The notes under the pieces: model-generated | What the model saw: the letters and a program-made list of their open reading frames with translations, nothing else | Database searches by the model: none | What the model was told of the DNA's origin: nothing | Translations under genes and position numbers: made by a program | Shown: piece by piece, positions 29,102-40,410 of the stretch | Layout of the letters: each line of letters starts with the position of its first letter | Numbering within the stretch: the first letter of the stretch is position 1 | Assembly (NCBI GenBank): GCA_022482785.1 | Contig: JAKVON010000006.1 | Span: 1 to 64,000, forward strand | DNA: 64,000 bases | Direction: 5' to 3' | Source of the DNA: Atopobiaceae bacterium | Lineage (GTDB): Bacteria > Actinomycetota > Coriobacteriia > Coriobacteriales > Atopobiaceae

Positions 29102-29140
29102 CCGCCCATGTGCGCTTCATGTGGGCGGACGAGGCATTTT
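29102..29140 (+). terminator. Intrinsic terminator after recO
   Basis: CCGCCCA (29102-29108) pairs with TGGGCGG (29122-29128); TTTT follows at 29137-29140 after a short spacer. It separates the era-recO cluster from rpsO. Confidence 0.5.
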
Positions 29141-29244
29141 CCCCGATGTGCTAATATCTTCCTGTCAATACCCCGTACTTGGCGGCTCGCCCTACCGACG
29201 GCCATCCCAGTTCGGGGCGAATCTATGTCGAAAGGTAGTCACGC

Positions 29245-29520
29245 ATGACCATCACCAAGGAGCGCAAGGCCGAGCTCATCAAGGAGTTCGGCAAGAACGA
29301 GAAGGACTCCGGCTCCGCCCGCGTCCAGGTCGCCATCCTCACCGAGCGCATCCGCGAGCTCACCGAGCACATGAAGTCCCACCAGAAGGACTTCCACTCC
29401 CGCCGCGGCCTGCTCATGCTCGTCGGCCAGCGCCGTCGCCTGCTCGGCTACATCAAGGGCAACGACATCGAGGAGTACCGAGACCTCATCAAGAAGCTCG
29501 GCATCCGCGACAACGTCTAG
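29245..29520 (+). CDS. rpsO: 30S ribosomal protein S15
   Basis: Binds the 16S rRNA three-way junction early in 30S assembly. The protein reads [20 protein letters not shown] and [20 protein letters not shown], the S15 signature. A GAAAGG lies before ATG 29245. At 91 residues it is complete. It is followed by a hairpin and then pnp, the usual rpsO-pnp order. The 145-nt leader may hold an autoregulatory structure, which I did not resolve. Confidence 0.97.
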   Translation: MTITKERKAELIKEFGKNEKDSGSARVQVAILTERIRELTEHMKSHQKDFHSRRGLLMLVGQRRRLLGYIKGNDIEEYRDLIKKLGIRDNV

Positions 29521-29532
29521 GAACGGCTTTTC

Positions 29533-29558
29533 GGGGAGCGTCCGGACGGGCGCTCCCC
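29533..29558 (+). terminator. Hairpin between rpsO and pnp
   Basis: GGGGAGCG (29533-29540) pairs with CGCTCCCC (29551-29558), 12 nt after the rpsO stop. No U-run follows, so readthrough into pnp is likely. Confidence 0.5.
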
Positions 29559-29615
29559 TGCGTTAGCGCGTCGGAAAAGGGTTCCGGCGCGTGCGGGAAC
29601 CGCCCGCAAGAAGGC

Positions 29616-29637
29616 CCGCCTGCAACGTGGCAGGCGG
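29616..29637 (+). promoter_or_regulatory. pnp leader hairpin
   Basis: CCGCCTGC (29616-29623) pairs with GCAGGCGG (29630-29637), 15 nt before the pnp start. In other bacteria a stem in this position is cut to let PNPase repress its own synthesis; that role here is inference. Confidence 0.4.
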
Positions 29638-29652
29638 AGATGAGAGGAAAAC

Positions 29653-31894
<2,242 letters not shown>

Positions 31895-31927
31895 GCCCCG
31901 AGGAGTCCTCGCGTCCGCTCGAATCGA

Positions 31928-31968
31928 GAGGCCGTCGGCGAAAGCCGGCGGCCTCTTCTCATGTTTTT
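31928..31968 (+). terminator. Strong intrinsic terminator of pnp
   Basis: A 12-bp stem (31928-31939 with 31944-31955) closed by a GAAA tetraloop is followed by TTCTCATGTTTTT. It is the clearest terminator in the window. Confidence 0.85.
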
Positions 31969-32018
31969 GTCCCAGGGCCCCGTTTCTCTTGATGCCGTTC
32001 GTGCTTGATTAGATACCG

Positions 32019-32095
32019 TTGACCGAACGTGACTGAAAATGACTGAAAATGACAATTTCAAGCTATAGTAGTCATAAACAGTCACGCACGGTCAA
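32019..32095 (+). promoter_or_regulatory. Operator-promoter region of the DeoR/fructose PTS genes
   Basis: A 17-bp near-perfect inverted repeat (32019-32035 against 32079-32095, two mismatches) flanks the promoter. Inside are two tandem copies of TGACTGAAAA (32030-32049) and a third partial TGAC. A -10 TATAGT lies at 32064-32069, with TGACTG/GACTGA in the -35 position. The TGACT half-sites, on both strands, are the likely binding sites of the adjacent DeoR-type regulator. A looped repression complex is plausible but inferred. Confidence 0.6.
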
Positions 32096-32118
32096 TTCGA
32101 GTCATGCAGGGGAGGCAC

Positions 32119-32880
32119 ATGCTTACCGAGGAGCGATACCAGGAGATCCTCGCCGCGGTCAATGACCGCAAGTCGATCACCGTCATCGAGCTCACCAAGC
32201 TCCTCAACGCCTCCGAGTCGACCGTTCGCCGCGACCTCCTCGCGCTCGACCGCATGGGAAAGCTCAACCGGGTGCACGGCGGCGCCACCAGCCTCGAGAT
32301 GACGAGCGCGAACAAGGACCTCGACATGGACGTCAAGTACTCCATGAACATGGGGGAGAAGCGAGTCATCGCCGCCTACGCCGCCTCGCTGGTCGAGAGG
32401 GACGACTTCGTCTATGTGGACGCCGGGTCGACGAGCGAGCTGTTCTGCGACATGGTCGGAGAGACGAGCGCGACCTATGTCACCAACTCGATCGTCAACG
32501 CCAACCGGCTGCTCGCGCGCGGGTGCCACACGCTCGTCCTGGGCGGGGAGGTCAAGTTCTCCACCAAGGCCATCGTGGGCCCCGAGGCGGTCGAGTGCCT
32601 CTCTCGCTTCCACTTCACGAAGGGGTTCTGGGGCACCAACGGCGCGGGCCCCGACCAGGGCTTCACCACGCCCGACATAAACGAGGCGGAGATAAAGCGC
32701 ATCTCCATGTCGCGCTGCCGCGCGCGCTACGTGCTCTGCGACTCCTCCAAGTTCAACCAGATATCGCCCGTGTCCTTCGCTGCGTTCGAGGACGCGACCA
32801 TCATTACCGCTGGCACGCCGGACAGACGCCTTCTGTCGTATCGGAACATCGTCGTGGCCAGCGAAAGGAACAATCGGTAA
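32119..32880 (+). CDS. DeoR-family transcriptional regulator (FruR-like)
   Basis: Sugar-responsive repressor. The N-terminal helix-turn-helix is ERYQEILAAVNDRKSITVIE with NASESTVRRDLLALD, followed by the DeoR signature GKLNRVHGGAT. The C-terminal sensor domain contains FVYVDAGSTSELF and ends with CDSSKFNQISPVSF, expected to bind a phosphosugar. Start ATG 32119 follows GGGGAGG; an ATG at 32104 is in frame but overlaps that site. It lies 63 nt upstream of a fructose-type PTS gene, so the effector is probably fructose 1-phosphate. At 253 residues it is normal. Confidence 0.92.
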   Translation: MLTEERYQEILAAVNDRKSITVIELTKLLNASESTVRRDLLALDRMGKLNRVHGGATSLEMTSANKDLDMDVKYSMNMGEKRVIAAYAASLVERDDFVYVDAGSTSELFCDMVGETSATYVTNSIVNANRLLARGCHTLVLGGEVKFSTKAIVGPEAVECLSRFHFTKGFWGTNGAGPDQGFTTPDINEAEIKRISMSRCRARYVLCDSSKFNQISPVSFAAFEDATIITAGTPDRRLLSYRNIVVASERNNR

Positions 32881-32943
32881 CGACGGGCGCAATGCCCGTG
32901 GGAAAAGGGTTCGGCGGGGGGCCGCCGAGAAAGGGAGATACGT

Positions 32944-34903
32944 ATGAGAATCACGGACCTGCTCAAGCCCGAGGCGGTGAAGCTGGGCGCGAAGGCCAAG
33001 GACAAGGCCGATGCCATCAACCAGCTCGTAACGCTGATGGAGAAGGAGGGCAACATCACCGATGCTGCCGTCTACAAGAAGGACGTCCTCGCACGCGAGG
33101 AGCAGTTCTCCACGGGCATGGACGGCGGCATCGCCATCCCGCACGGCAAGTCGAAGGGCGTCTCCAAGGCGGGCCTCGCTGCCATGACCGTGCCCTCCGG
33201 CGTCGACTACAAGTCCTCGGACGGCAAGCCCACCAAGCTCATGTTCCTCATCGCCGCGCCAGACACGGCCGCCAACGAGCACCTCGAGGTCCTCTCGAAG
33301 CTCTCGACGCTGCTCATGGACAGCAAGTTCGTCGCCGACCTCGAGGCCGCGAAGTCGGTCGAGGAGTTCCGCGCGGTCGTCGACAAGGCCGAGAAGGCGA
33401 AGGACGTCAAGGAGACGAAGGCCAAGAAGGAGGCGTCGGCCGGCTCGACCGACTACAGGATCCTTGCCATCACCGCCTGCCCGACGGGCATCGCCCACAC
33501 CTACATGGCGGCCGAGGGCATCCAGAAGAAGGGCGAGGAGCTCGGCATTCCCATCAAGGTCGAGACCCAGGGCTCCGTGGGCGCCAAGAACGTCCTCACC
33601 GCCGCCGAGATCGCGAAGGCCGACGGCATCATCATCGCAGCCGACAAGAACGTCGACCTCAGCCGCTTCGAGGGCAAGCGCGTCTACGTGACCAACGTCA
33701 CCAAGGGCATCAACGCCCCCGAGGAGCTCATCAACAAGATCACGAGCGGCGAGGCCGCCATCTACCATTCCGGCAAGAAGGGCAGCGGCCTCCGCGTCGT
33801 CCGACGAGAAGGACTCCGCGGGTCACACCATCTACAAGCACCTCATGAGCGGCGTCAGCCACATGCTGCCGTTCGTCGTCGGCGGCGGCATCCTCATCGC
33901 CATCGCCTTCCTGCTCGACGGCGCGGCCGCAGGCACCAGCTCCTTCGGCAGCTCGACGGTCGTCCCGGCCTTCTTCAAGGGCGTCGGCGGCGTCGCGTTC
34001 GGCTTCATGCTGCCCATCCTCGCAGGCTACATCGCCTACTCCATCGCCGATCGCCCGGGCCTCGCCGTGGGCTTCGTCGGCGGCTCGCTCGCCGCGTCGG
34101 GCACCACGTTCGCGACGCTCATGGACAAGGACCTCACGGCCATCCCCTCCGGCTTCCTCGGCGCCCTCATCGCGGGCTTCCTCGGCGGCTATCTGGTCCT
34201 GGGCCTCGGGAAGATCTTCGACAAGCTCCCCGACTCCCTCGAGGGCATCAAGCCCGTCCTGCTCTATCCGCTCTTCGGCATCCTGATCATCGGCCTCGTG
34301 ATGTTCATCATCAACCCGTTCGTCGGCGCCATCAACACCGGCATCACCAACTGGCTCAACGGCCTTGGCGACAGCAACAAGATCCTGCTCGGCCTCGTGG
34401 TCGGCGGCATGATGTCGGTCGACATGGGCGGCCCGGTCAACAAGGCAGCCTACGTGTTCGGCACCGCGCAGCTCGCCACCCAGACCCAGGTCGGCCAGGA
34501 GATCATGGCCGCCGTCATGGTCGGCGGCATGGTTCCCCCGATCGTCACCGCCCTCTCCACCACGTTCTTCAAGAACCGCTGGACCGAGGACGAGCGCAAG
34601 GCCGGCCTCGTGAACTACATCATGGGCGCCTCCTTCATCTCCGAGGGAGCCATCCCGTTCGCGGCCGCCGACCCTCTCCGCGTGCTCGTCTCCTGCATCA
34701 TCGGCTCGGGCGTCGCCGGATCGCTCTCGATGGCCTTCGGCTGCGCCAGCCCCGCCCCCCACGGAGGCCTCTGGGTCGCCGCGGTCCTCACCAACTGGCC
34801 GATGTTCATCGTCGCCCTCATCGCCGGCTCGGTCGTCGGAGCGCTCATCCTCTCCTTCTGGAAGAAGCCGCTCTCGCCTGAGGAGTCAGGCCTCGAGAAG
34901 TAG
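32944..34903 (+). CDS. fruA: Fructose-type PTS permease, IIABC (one-base frameshift)
   Basis: Imports and phosphorylates fructose or a close relative. IIA has its phosphohistidine in IAIPHGKS (about H67). IIB starts ILAITACPTGIAHTYMAAEG with the phosphocysteine near residue 179. IIC begins HLMSGVSHMLPFVVGGGILIAIAFLLDG and has about nine helices, with GVMFIINP-type fructose motifs (LVMFIINPFVGAINTGITNW). An extra C near 33789-33790, in the linker between IIB and IIC, breaks the frame. The linker should read GSASSDEKDSAGHTIYKH. Two hairpins lie between the regulator and this gene. No 1-phosphofructokinase gene is adjacent. Confidence 0.88.
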
Positions 34904-34931
34904 GTCGCCATCGGACATCCCTTCTCCCCTT

Positions 34932-34970
34932 GGCCCGCCCCCATCGCATCGGGGGCGGGCCTCTTTGTCT
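34932..34970 (+). terminator. Intrinsic terminator after the PTS gene
   Basis: An 11-bp GC stem (34932-34942 with 34951-34961) is followed by TCTTTGTCT. It begins 28 nt after the stop codon. Confidence 0.75.
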
Positions 34971-35080
34971 CCATCCTGTCGCTCCGAAGGGCGAATTGCC
35001 GACGTTCGGGCTGGCCGCCCTGCCTTTCGTATAGAATTAAACATGTCTACTTTCTTCGGAGGAGGCCCTCGGGGGCCGGG

Positions 35081-36079
35081 ATGGGGGCTAGGGTGCTGGT
35101 ACTCACGAGCCAGGACATGCGGGAGGCCCTCGGGCCCGAGGACTGCGCCGCAATCGCGAAGGATGCCCTCGCTCTCGTCTCCTCCGGCCTCTCGGAAACC
35201 CCTCCCCAAGGCCACGTCTCGATTCCGCAGCAGGGCGGCGACGTGCGCTTCTCCTATGGGTACGTGGTCCCCTCGCGCGCCTTCGGGGTGAGCGTGGATT
35301 CCGAGTACCCGGCCAACACGGCGAGCGGGATCCCGTCCCGCCACTCGACGATGCTGCTCATGGATGCCGAGACCGGACGTCCGCGCGTCCTCCTCGACGG
35401 CGCGTGCCTCTCGACCCTGCGCTCCCTCGGCGTCTCCGCGGCCGCGACCGACGTGCTCTCCAAGAGGTCCAGCACGACCCTGGCCGTCTTCGGCGACGAC
35501 GAGCGCGTGGCCGACCAGGTGGATGCCGCGATGTGCGTGCGCGACATCTCGGAGGTGAGGGTCTTCTCGGCTCGGCCGGGCGTTGCCGAAGGCCTCGCGA
35601 AGGGCATTCGCGCCAAGCTCAAGGGGACGGGCGTCGGCGTGCTGGTCGCCCCCAGCGCCGACCGGGCCCTCGCGGGGGCCGATGTCGTCACATGCGTGAC
35701 GGACTCCTACGCCCCCGTCTTCGACGGAAGCCTCGTCGAGCCCGGCACCCACGTCAACGCTCTCGGGGACAAGACCGCGGACAGGGTCGAGGTCGACGAG
35801 TACCTGGTCTGTCACGCGCGGGTCTACGCGGACACCTTCGGCGGGGTCTTCGGCATGGACGGCGACGTGATGCAGCCCATCCAGCGGGGGAGGTTCTCCG
35901 GAGACCGGCTGATGGGCGAGCTCGGGCAGGTCATCGTCGGGCATGCGACGGGCAGGACCTGGGACGACCAGACGACGCTCTTCGAGTGCGCCGGCTCGGC
36001 GGCCGTCGACGTGGTGTTCGCGCAGCGCGTCTACGAGGTGGCCCGCGACGCGCGCCTCGGCACGAAGGTCGACCTCTAG
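35081..36079 (+). CDS. Ornithine cyclodeaminase / mu-crystallin family protein
   Basis: Member of the NAD(P)-dependent OCD family, which includes ornithine cyclodeaminase, alanine dehydrogenase of the Archaea type and imine reductases. Conserved parts include HSTMLLMDAETGRPRVLLDGACLSTLRSLGVSAAATDVL, ADVVTCVTDSYAPVFDGSLVEPGTHVNALGD and YADTFGGVFGMDGD. The usual glycine-rich dinucleotide motif after TLAVFG is replaced by DDERVADQ, so the cofactor site may be altered. The start is uncertain: ATG 35081 and an in-frame GTG 35093 are both possible. A TATAGAAT just upstream may be its -10. It stands alone between terminator and promoter. Confidence 0.75.
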   Translation: MGARVLVLTSQDMREALGPEDCAAIAKDALALVSSGLSETPPQGHVSIPQQGGDVRFSYGYVVPSRAFGVSVDSEYPANTASGIPSRHSTMLLMDAETGRPRVLLDGACLSTLRSLGVSAAATDVLSKRSSTTLAVFGDDERVADQVDAAMCVRDISEVRVFSARPGVAEGLAKGIRAKLKGTGVGVLVAPSADRALAGADVVTCVTDSYAPVFDGSLVEPGTHVNALGDKTADRVEVDEYLVCHARVYADTFGGVFGMDGDVMQPIQRGRFSGDRLMGELGQVIVGHATGRTWDDQTTLFECAGSAAVDVVFAQRVYEVARDARLGTKVDL

Positions 36080-36241
36080 TTCCCTCTCGGGGCGTGCCTG
36101 CGCCCATCGCGCGCCGCCATTCGTCTACAATGGAACCGAAAAGAACAGGGGAGCGGAGTCTCCTCTTTACGTGCTGCGCCCGCCGGCCGAGGCCATGCGG
36201 GCGACAATCGCATACGCCTACCAGAAAGGAACCCAAACCGA

Positions 36242-37906
36242 ATGGCAAAGACTAACCCTGCCCTCAAGATCATCCCCTTGGGCGGGCTCGACGGCATCGG
36301 CAAGAACATGACCGCCTTCGAATGCGGCCCCGACATGGTCCTCGTCGACGCCGGCCTCATGTTCCCCGACGACGAGCAGCCGGGCATCGACCTCGTCCTT
36401 CCCGACTACACCTACGTCCTCGAGAACGAGGAGAAGCTGCGTGGCATCATCATCACCCACGGCCACGAGGACCACACGGGCGCGCTGCCCTACCTGCTCA
36501 TGGACCTCACGCACAAGGTGCCCATCTTCTCGAGCAAGCTCTCCCTCGGCTTCATCGAGGGCAAGCTCTCCGAGTTCCGCATCGATGCCCCGAAGTACCG
36601 TGAGGTCTCCGACGGCACGCACCTCAACCTGGGCTGCTTCTCCATCGACTTCTTCTCGATGACCCACTCCATCCCCGGGGCCCTCGGCGTCTTCATCAAG
36701 ACCCCGCAGGGAACGGTCCTCCACACGGGGGACTTCAAGCTCGACCAGACCCCCATCGATGGGGTCACGCCCGACTTCCACGCCATCAACCGCTTTGGCA
36801 CCCAGGGCATCGACCTGCTGCTCTCCGACTCCACCAACGCCACGCGCCCGGGATTCACGCCGAGCGAGGCCGCTGTGGGGGCCGCCCTGCGCCACATCAT
36901 CAAGAACGCCACCGGGCGCGTGTTCGTGGCCTCGTTCTCGAGCCACATCCATCGCCTCCAGCAGGTCTGCGACGCGAGCACGGCGGTGGGCCGCAAGGTG
37001 GTCGTCACCGGGCGTTCCATGGTCACCAACACCAAGATCGCCCGCGAGCTGGGCTACCTCAAGATCGCGAACGAGAACATCATCGACGCCTACGAGGTGG
37101 GCGACATCCCCGACGACAAGATTGTCGTGCTGTGCACCGGCAGCCAGGGCGAGCCCCTCTCCGCGTTGGCCCGCATGGCCAACGGCGAGCATCGCTCCCT
37201 TTCCATCGAGCCCACCGACACGGTGATCATCTCCGCCACGCCCGTCCCGGGCAACGAGAAGTCCGTCCAGTCGATCATCAACTCGCTCTCCAAGATCGGC
37301 TGCGACATCTACGACAAGTCGAAGGCGCTCGTCCACGTCTCCGGGCACGGGAGCCAGGAGGAGCTCAAGCTCATGCTGGCCATGACCAGGCCCGCCTTCT
37401 TCATGCCGGTGCACGGCGAGGCGGTGCACCTGCGTGCCCACGCCCAGCTCGCGCGCGACATGGGGATGCGCGACGACCACGTGTTCGTGTGCGACAACGG
37501 CGACACCCTGGAGATGCGCGGCGGCAAGGTCAGGCTCGGCGAGCCGGTCGACTCCGGCATCGTCTACGTGGACGGCCTCCGCATCGGCGACGCCGATCCC
37601 GTCGTCCTGCGCGACCGGCAGAAGCTCGCGAGCGACGGCATCGTGACCTGCGTCGTCACAATCTCGAGCAGGACCCACAAGGTCGACGAGATCGAGATCT
37701 CGAGCCGCGGCGTTTCCTTCTCGAACGACGACGCCCTCATCTCCGAGGCCCAGAGCTCGCTTCGCGCCTCCATAGACAAGAAGGACATCCTCAAGGGCGC
37801 GACGACCGACCAGACCAGGAAGGCCGTCCGCAACGACCTCTCCAACTTCCTCTGGAACAAGACCCACACGCGACCGATGGTCATCCCGGTCGTGATGGAG
37901 GTCTAG
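36242..37906 (+). CDS. rnj: Ribonuclease J
   Basis: Zinc-dependent beta-CASP nuclease with endo- and 5'-3' exonuclease activity, central to mRNA decay and rRNA maturation in Gram-positives. The metallo-beta-lactamase motif ITHGHEDHTGALPYLL is near residue 72, DSTNATRPGFTPSE and FSSHIHRLQQ belong to the beta-CASP core, and PVHGEAVHLRAHAQLA is the late histidine motif. At 554 residues it is typical. A -10 TACAAT (36126-36131) lies upstream. ftsK starts directly after the stop. Confidence 0.96.
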   Translation: MAKTNPALKIIPLGGLDGIGKNMTAFECGPDMVLVDAGLMFPDDEQPGIDLVLPDYTYVLENEEKLRGIIITHGHEDHTGALPYLLMDLTHKVPIFSSKLSLGFIEGKLSEFRIDAPKYREVSDGTHLNLGCFSIDFFSMTHSIPGALGVFIKTPQGTVLHTGDFKLDQTPIDGVTPDFHAINRFGTQGIDLLLSDSTNATRPGFTPSEAAVGAALRHIIKNATGRVFVASFSSHIHRLQQVCDASTAVGRKVVVTGRSMVTNTKIARELGYLKIANENIIDAYEVGDIPDDKIVVLCTGSQGEPLSALARMANGEHRSLSIEPTDTVIISATPVPGNEKSVQSIINSLSKIGCDIYDKSKALVHVSGHGSQEELKLMLAMTRPAFFMPVHGEAVHLRAHAQLARDMGMRDDHVFVCDNGDTLEMRGGKVRLGEPVDSGIVYVDGLRIGDADPVVLRDRQKLASDGIVTCVVTISSRTHKVDEIEISSRGVSFSNDDALISEAQSSLRASIDKKDILKGATTDQTRKAVRNDLSNFLWNKTHTRPMVIPVVMEV

Positions 37907-40405
37907 ATGCCCCAGAAACGCAGCTCAAACAGCCGCTCGCGGAACGGCTCCGCAAAGTCCAAGGCCTCCTCCGGGAAGGCCCCGTCCCGCGGCGGCCGCA
38001 AGGCGTCGGGCGCGGCGGAGGCCGTCGTCGCGCCCCAGGCGCGCAACGACATCGCCGGCGTCGTCTTCGCCGTCGTCGCCGTGGCGATGCTCGTCTCCCT
38101 CGTGGCCCCGTCGTCCGCCGTGGTGACGAGGACGACGGCCGAGATGCTGCGCCTGGGCTTCGGCGCGGGGGCCGTCCTCGTGCCCGTCGCGCTCTTCCTG
38201 TTCTCGATCACCTTCTTCCTCGACAGCGAAGCGCCCCTCTCGTCGAGGGTGGCCCTCGGGCTGCTCCTGATCGTCACGTCGCTCCTCTCCATGTTCTCCA
38301 TCAACGTCTCGGGGGCGGAGTCCGACCCCTCCCTGGTCTTCGTCCCGTTCGTGCTCGAGCAGGCGGGCGGCTACGTGGGCGGAGGGGTGGCCTGGGTGCT
38401 GCTCACCCTCGTGGGCAGGGTCGTCGGCATGGTCGCGCTCGTGGGCATCGTCGTGGCGGGGGTCATCGTCTGCGGCTTCTCCATCTCCGGCCTCGTCTCT
38501 CGGATCCGCGACAAGGCCCTGGCGGCACGCGAGTCGATGCTCGCCGCACGCCAGCTCGACGGGGCCGGCGAGGCTCCCGCCGGCAGGTTCGGCGGCGCCG
38601 CCAAGGCCAAGGTCCCGCACGTGGCAGGGGAGGGCGTCGCCCAGGCGTCCCTCTTCGACGAGGACGGCGAGCCCGTCACGACGTTTCTCGGAGAGCGCAA
38701 GACGAGCGTCCTCAGGCGGCCGAAGGAGGAGAAGACCTCGCGCCTCAAGAAGCGCCACCCCGCCCTCGACATCGAGGGCGAGCAGCCTGCAAGGCCGCTC
38801 GCAGACGGGGACGCCACCCGCGCCCTCGGCGGGGACGAGGGCCAGGAGGCCGTGCCGGAGTTCCTTCGGAAGGGCCAGAAGAAGGGCAAGCCCGCGAAGG
38901 GGAAGGCCCCGGCGAGCGTCCGCCCGGGCGACACCTCGGACCAGCTCGAGCTTCCGCCCCTCTCCATCCTCAAGTCCAATCCCAACTCGGCGAGCAGCGC
39001 GAGCACCAGGGGCGAGCTCGAGAGGACGTCCCAGAGGCTCCAGTCGACCCTCGAGGAGTTCGGGCTGGCGAGCCATGTCGTCGGGTGGGTCTCCGGACCG
39101 CTCGTCACGACGTTCAAGATCGAGATGGGCGAGGGCGAGCGCGTCAACAAGATCACGAACCTCGAGGACGACATCGCCCTCTCCCTCGCCGCCGAGTCGG
39201 TGCGCATCTTCGCCCCCATCCCCGGGACGTCCCTCGTGGGCATCGAGATCCCCAACAGCAAGAGGCAGAGCGTCTGCCTGGGCGACGTCCTGCCCTACGC
39301 CCAGGGCGGCCCGCTCGAGCTCGCCGTGGGGCGCGACGCTGAGGGCGCCCCCGTCGTGGCCGACCTCGCGGGCATGCCCCACCTCCTGATCGCCGGCGCG
39401 ACCGGCTCGGGCAAGTCCGTGATGATCAACTCGATCATCATGTCCATCCTCATGAGGACCACCCCGGACCAGGTCCGGCTCATCATGATCGACCCGAAGC
39501 GCGTCGAGCTCGGAGGCTACAACGGCCTGCCGCACCTCTATGTCCCCGTCGTCACCGAGCCGCGGCAGGCGTCGAGCGCGCTGCAGTGGGCGGTCACCGA
39601 GATGGAGCGCAGGCTCAAGGTCTTCGAGCGGGCCGGGGCCCGCGAGATCAAGGCCTACAACAAGATGACGAGCTCGGGCAAGCTCTCCCAGATGGACAAC
39701 CCGCCCAGCCCCATGCCCTACCTCGTCATCATCATCGACGAGCTCTCCGACCTCATGATGGTTGCCGGCAAGGACGTCGAGGCCTCGATCGTGCGCATCG
39801 CCCAGCTCGCCCGCGCCGCGGGCATCCATCTCATCGTCGCGACGCAGCGCCCCTCGGCCGACGTCGTGACCGGCCTCATCAAGTCGAACATCGAGAACCG
39901 CATCGCCTTCTCCGTGGCCTCCGGCACGGACTCCCGCGTCATCCTCGACCAGAACGGCGCCGAGCGGCTCCTCGGCAAGGGCGACATGCTCTTCAAGAAC
40001 CGCCGGTGGCCTCGGCCCAAGCGCGTGCTCGGCTGCTACGTCTCGGACGACGAGATCGAGGAGGCGGTCGCCTTCATCAAGGAGCAGGGCGAGCCCGAGT
40101 ACCATGACGAGATACTCTCGGCCGTGGCCCCGGGGACGCCCGGGGCTCCCGCCGAGGCCGCCGACGAGGACGATCCCCTCGTCTGGGAGGCGGCGCAGAT
40201 AGTTGTGGACTCGCAGTTGGGTTCCACGTCGGGCCTTCAGAGAAGGCTCAAGGTTGGGTACGCTAGGGCTGGTCGTATCATGGACATGCTCGAGCAAAAG
40301 GGCGTGGTCGGGCCCCCCGACGGCTCGAAGCCCCGCGAGGTGCTCCTCGACGGGGACGGGCTCGAGGAGCTTCGTGCCGCAGAGACGGCGTTTCGGGAGG
40401 TGTAG
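37907..40405 (+). CDS. ftsK: DNA translocase FtsK/SpoIIIE
   Basis: Septal motor that clears chromosomal DNA from the division site. It has a basic Ser/Lys/Arg-rich start, four to five N-terminal membrane helices (about residues 45-205), and a charged linker. The alpha-beta motor has Walker A GATGSGKS near residue 495 and Walker B YLVIIIDELSDLMM, and PHLYVPVVTEPRQASSALQW is characteristic. A C-terminal winged-helix gamma domain (DSQLGSTSGLQRRLKVGYARAGRIMDMLEQKG) should read the polar KOPS-type sequences. At 832 residues it is complete. Placement directly after rnj resembles other actinobacteria. Confidence 0.96.
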   Translation: MPQKRSSNSRSRNGSAKSKASSGKAPSRGGRKASGAAEAVVAPQARNDIAGVVFAVVAVAMLVSLVAPSSAVVTRTTAEMLRLGFGAGAVLVPVALFLFSITFFLDSEAPLSSRVALGLLLIVTSLLSMFSINVSGAESDPSLVFVPFVLEQAGGYVGGGVAWVLLTLVGRVVGMVALVGIVVAGVIVCGFSISGLVSRIRDKALAARESMLAARQLDGAGEAPAGRFGGAAKAKVPHVAGEGVAQASLFDEDGEPVTTFLGERKTSVLRRPKEEKTSRLKKRHPALDIEGEQPARPLADGDATRALGGDEGQEAVPEFLRKGQKKGKPAKGKAPASVRPGDTSDQLELPPLSILKSNPNSASSASTRGELERTSQRLQSTLEEFGLASHVVGWVSGPLVTTFKIEMGEGERVNKITNLEDDIALSLAAESVRIFAPIPGTSLVGIEIPNSKRQSVCLGDVLPYAQGGPLELAVGRDAEGAPVVADLAGMPHLLIAGATGSGKSVMINSIIMSILMRTTPDQVRLIMIDPKRVELGGYNGLPHLYVPVVTEPRQASSALQWAVTEMERRLKVFERAGAREIKAYNKMTSSGKLSQMDNPPSPMPYLVIIIDELSDLMMVAGKDVEASIVRIAQLARAAGIHLIVATQRPSADVVTGLIKSNIENRIAFSVASGTDSRVILDQNGAERLLGKGDMLFKNRRWPRPKRVLGCYVSDDEIEEAVAFIKEQGEPEYHDEILSAVAPGTPGAPAEAADEDDPLVWEAAQIVVDSQLGSTSGLQRRLKVGYARAGRIMDMLEQKGVVGPPDGSKPREVLLDGDGLEELRAAETAFREV

Positions 40406-40410
40406 GGGGC

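Noticed and set aside
29141-29244. Autoregulatory rpsO leader RNA
   Set aside because: Some GC-rich pairing is possible in the leader, but no structure matched a known S15-binding element well enough to call.
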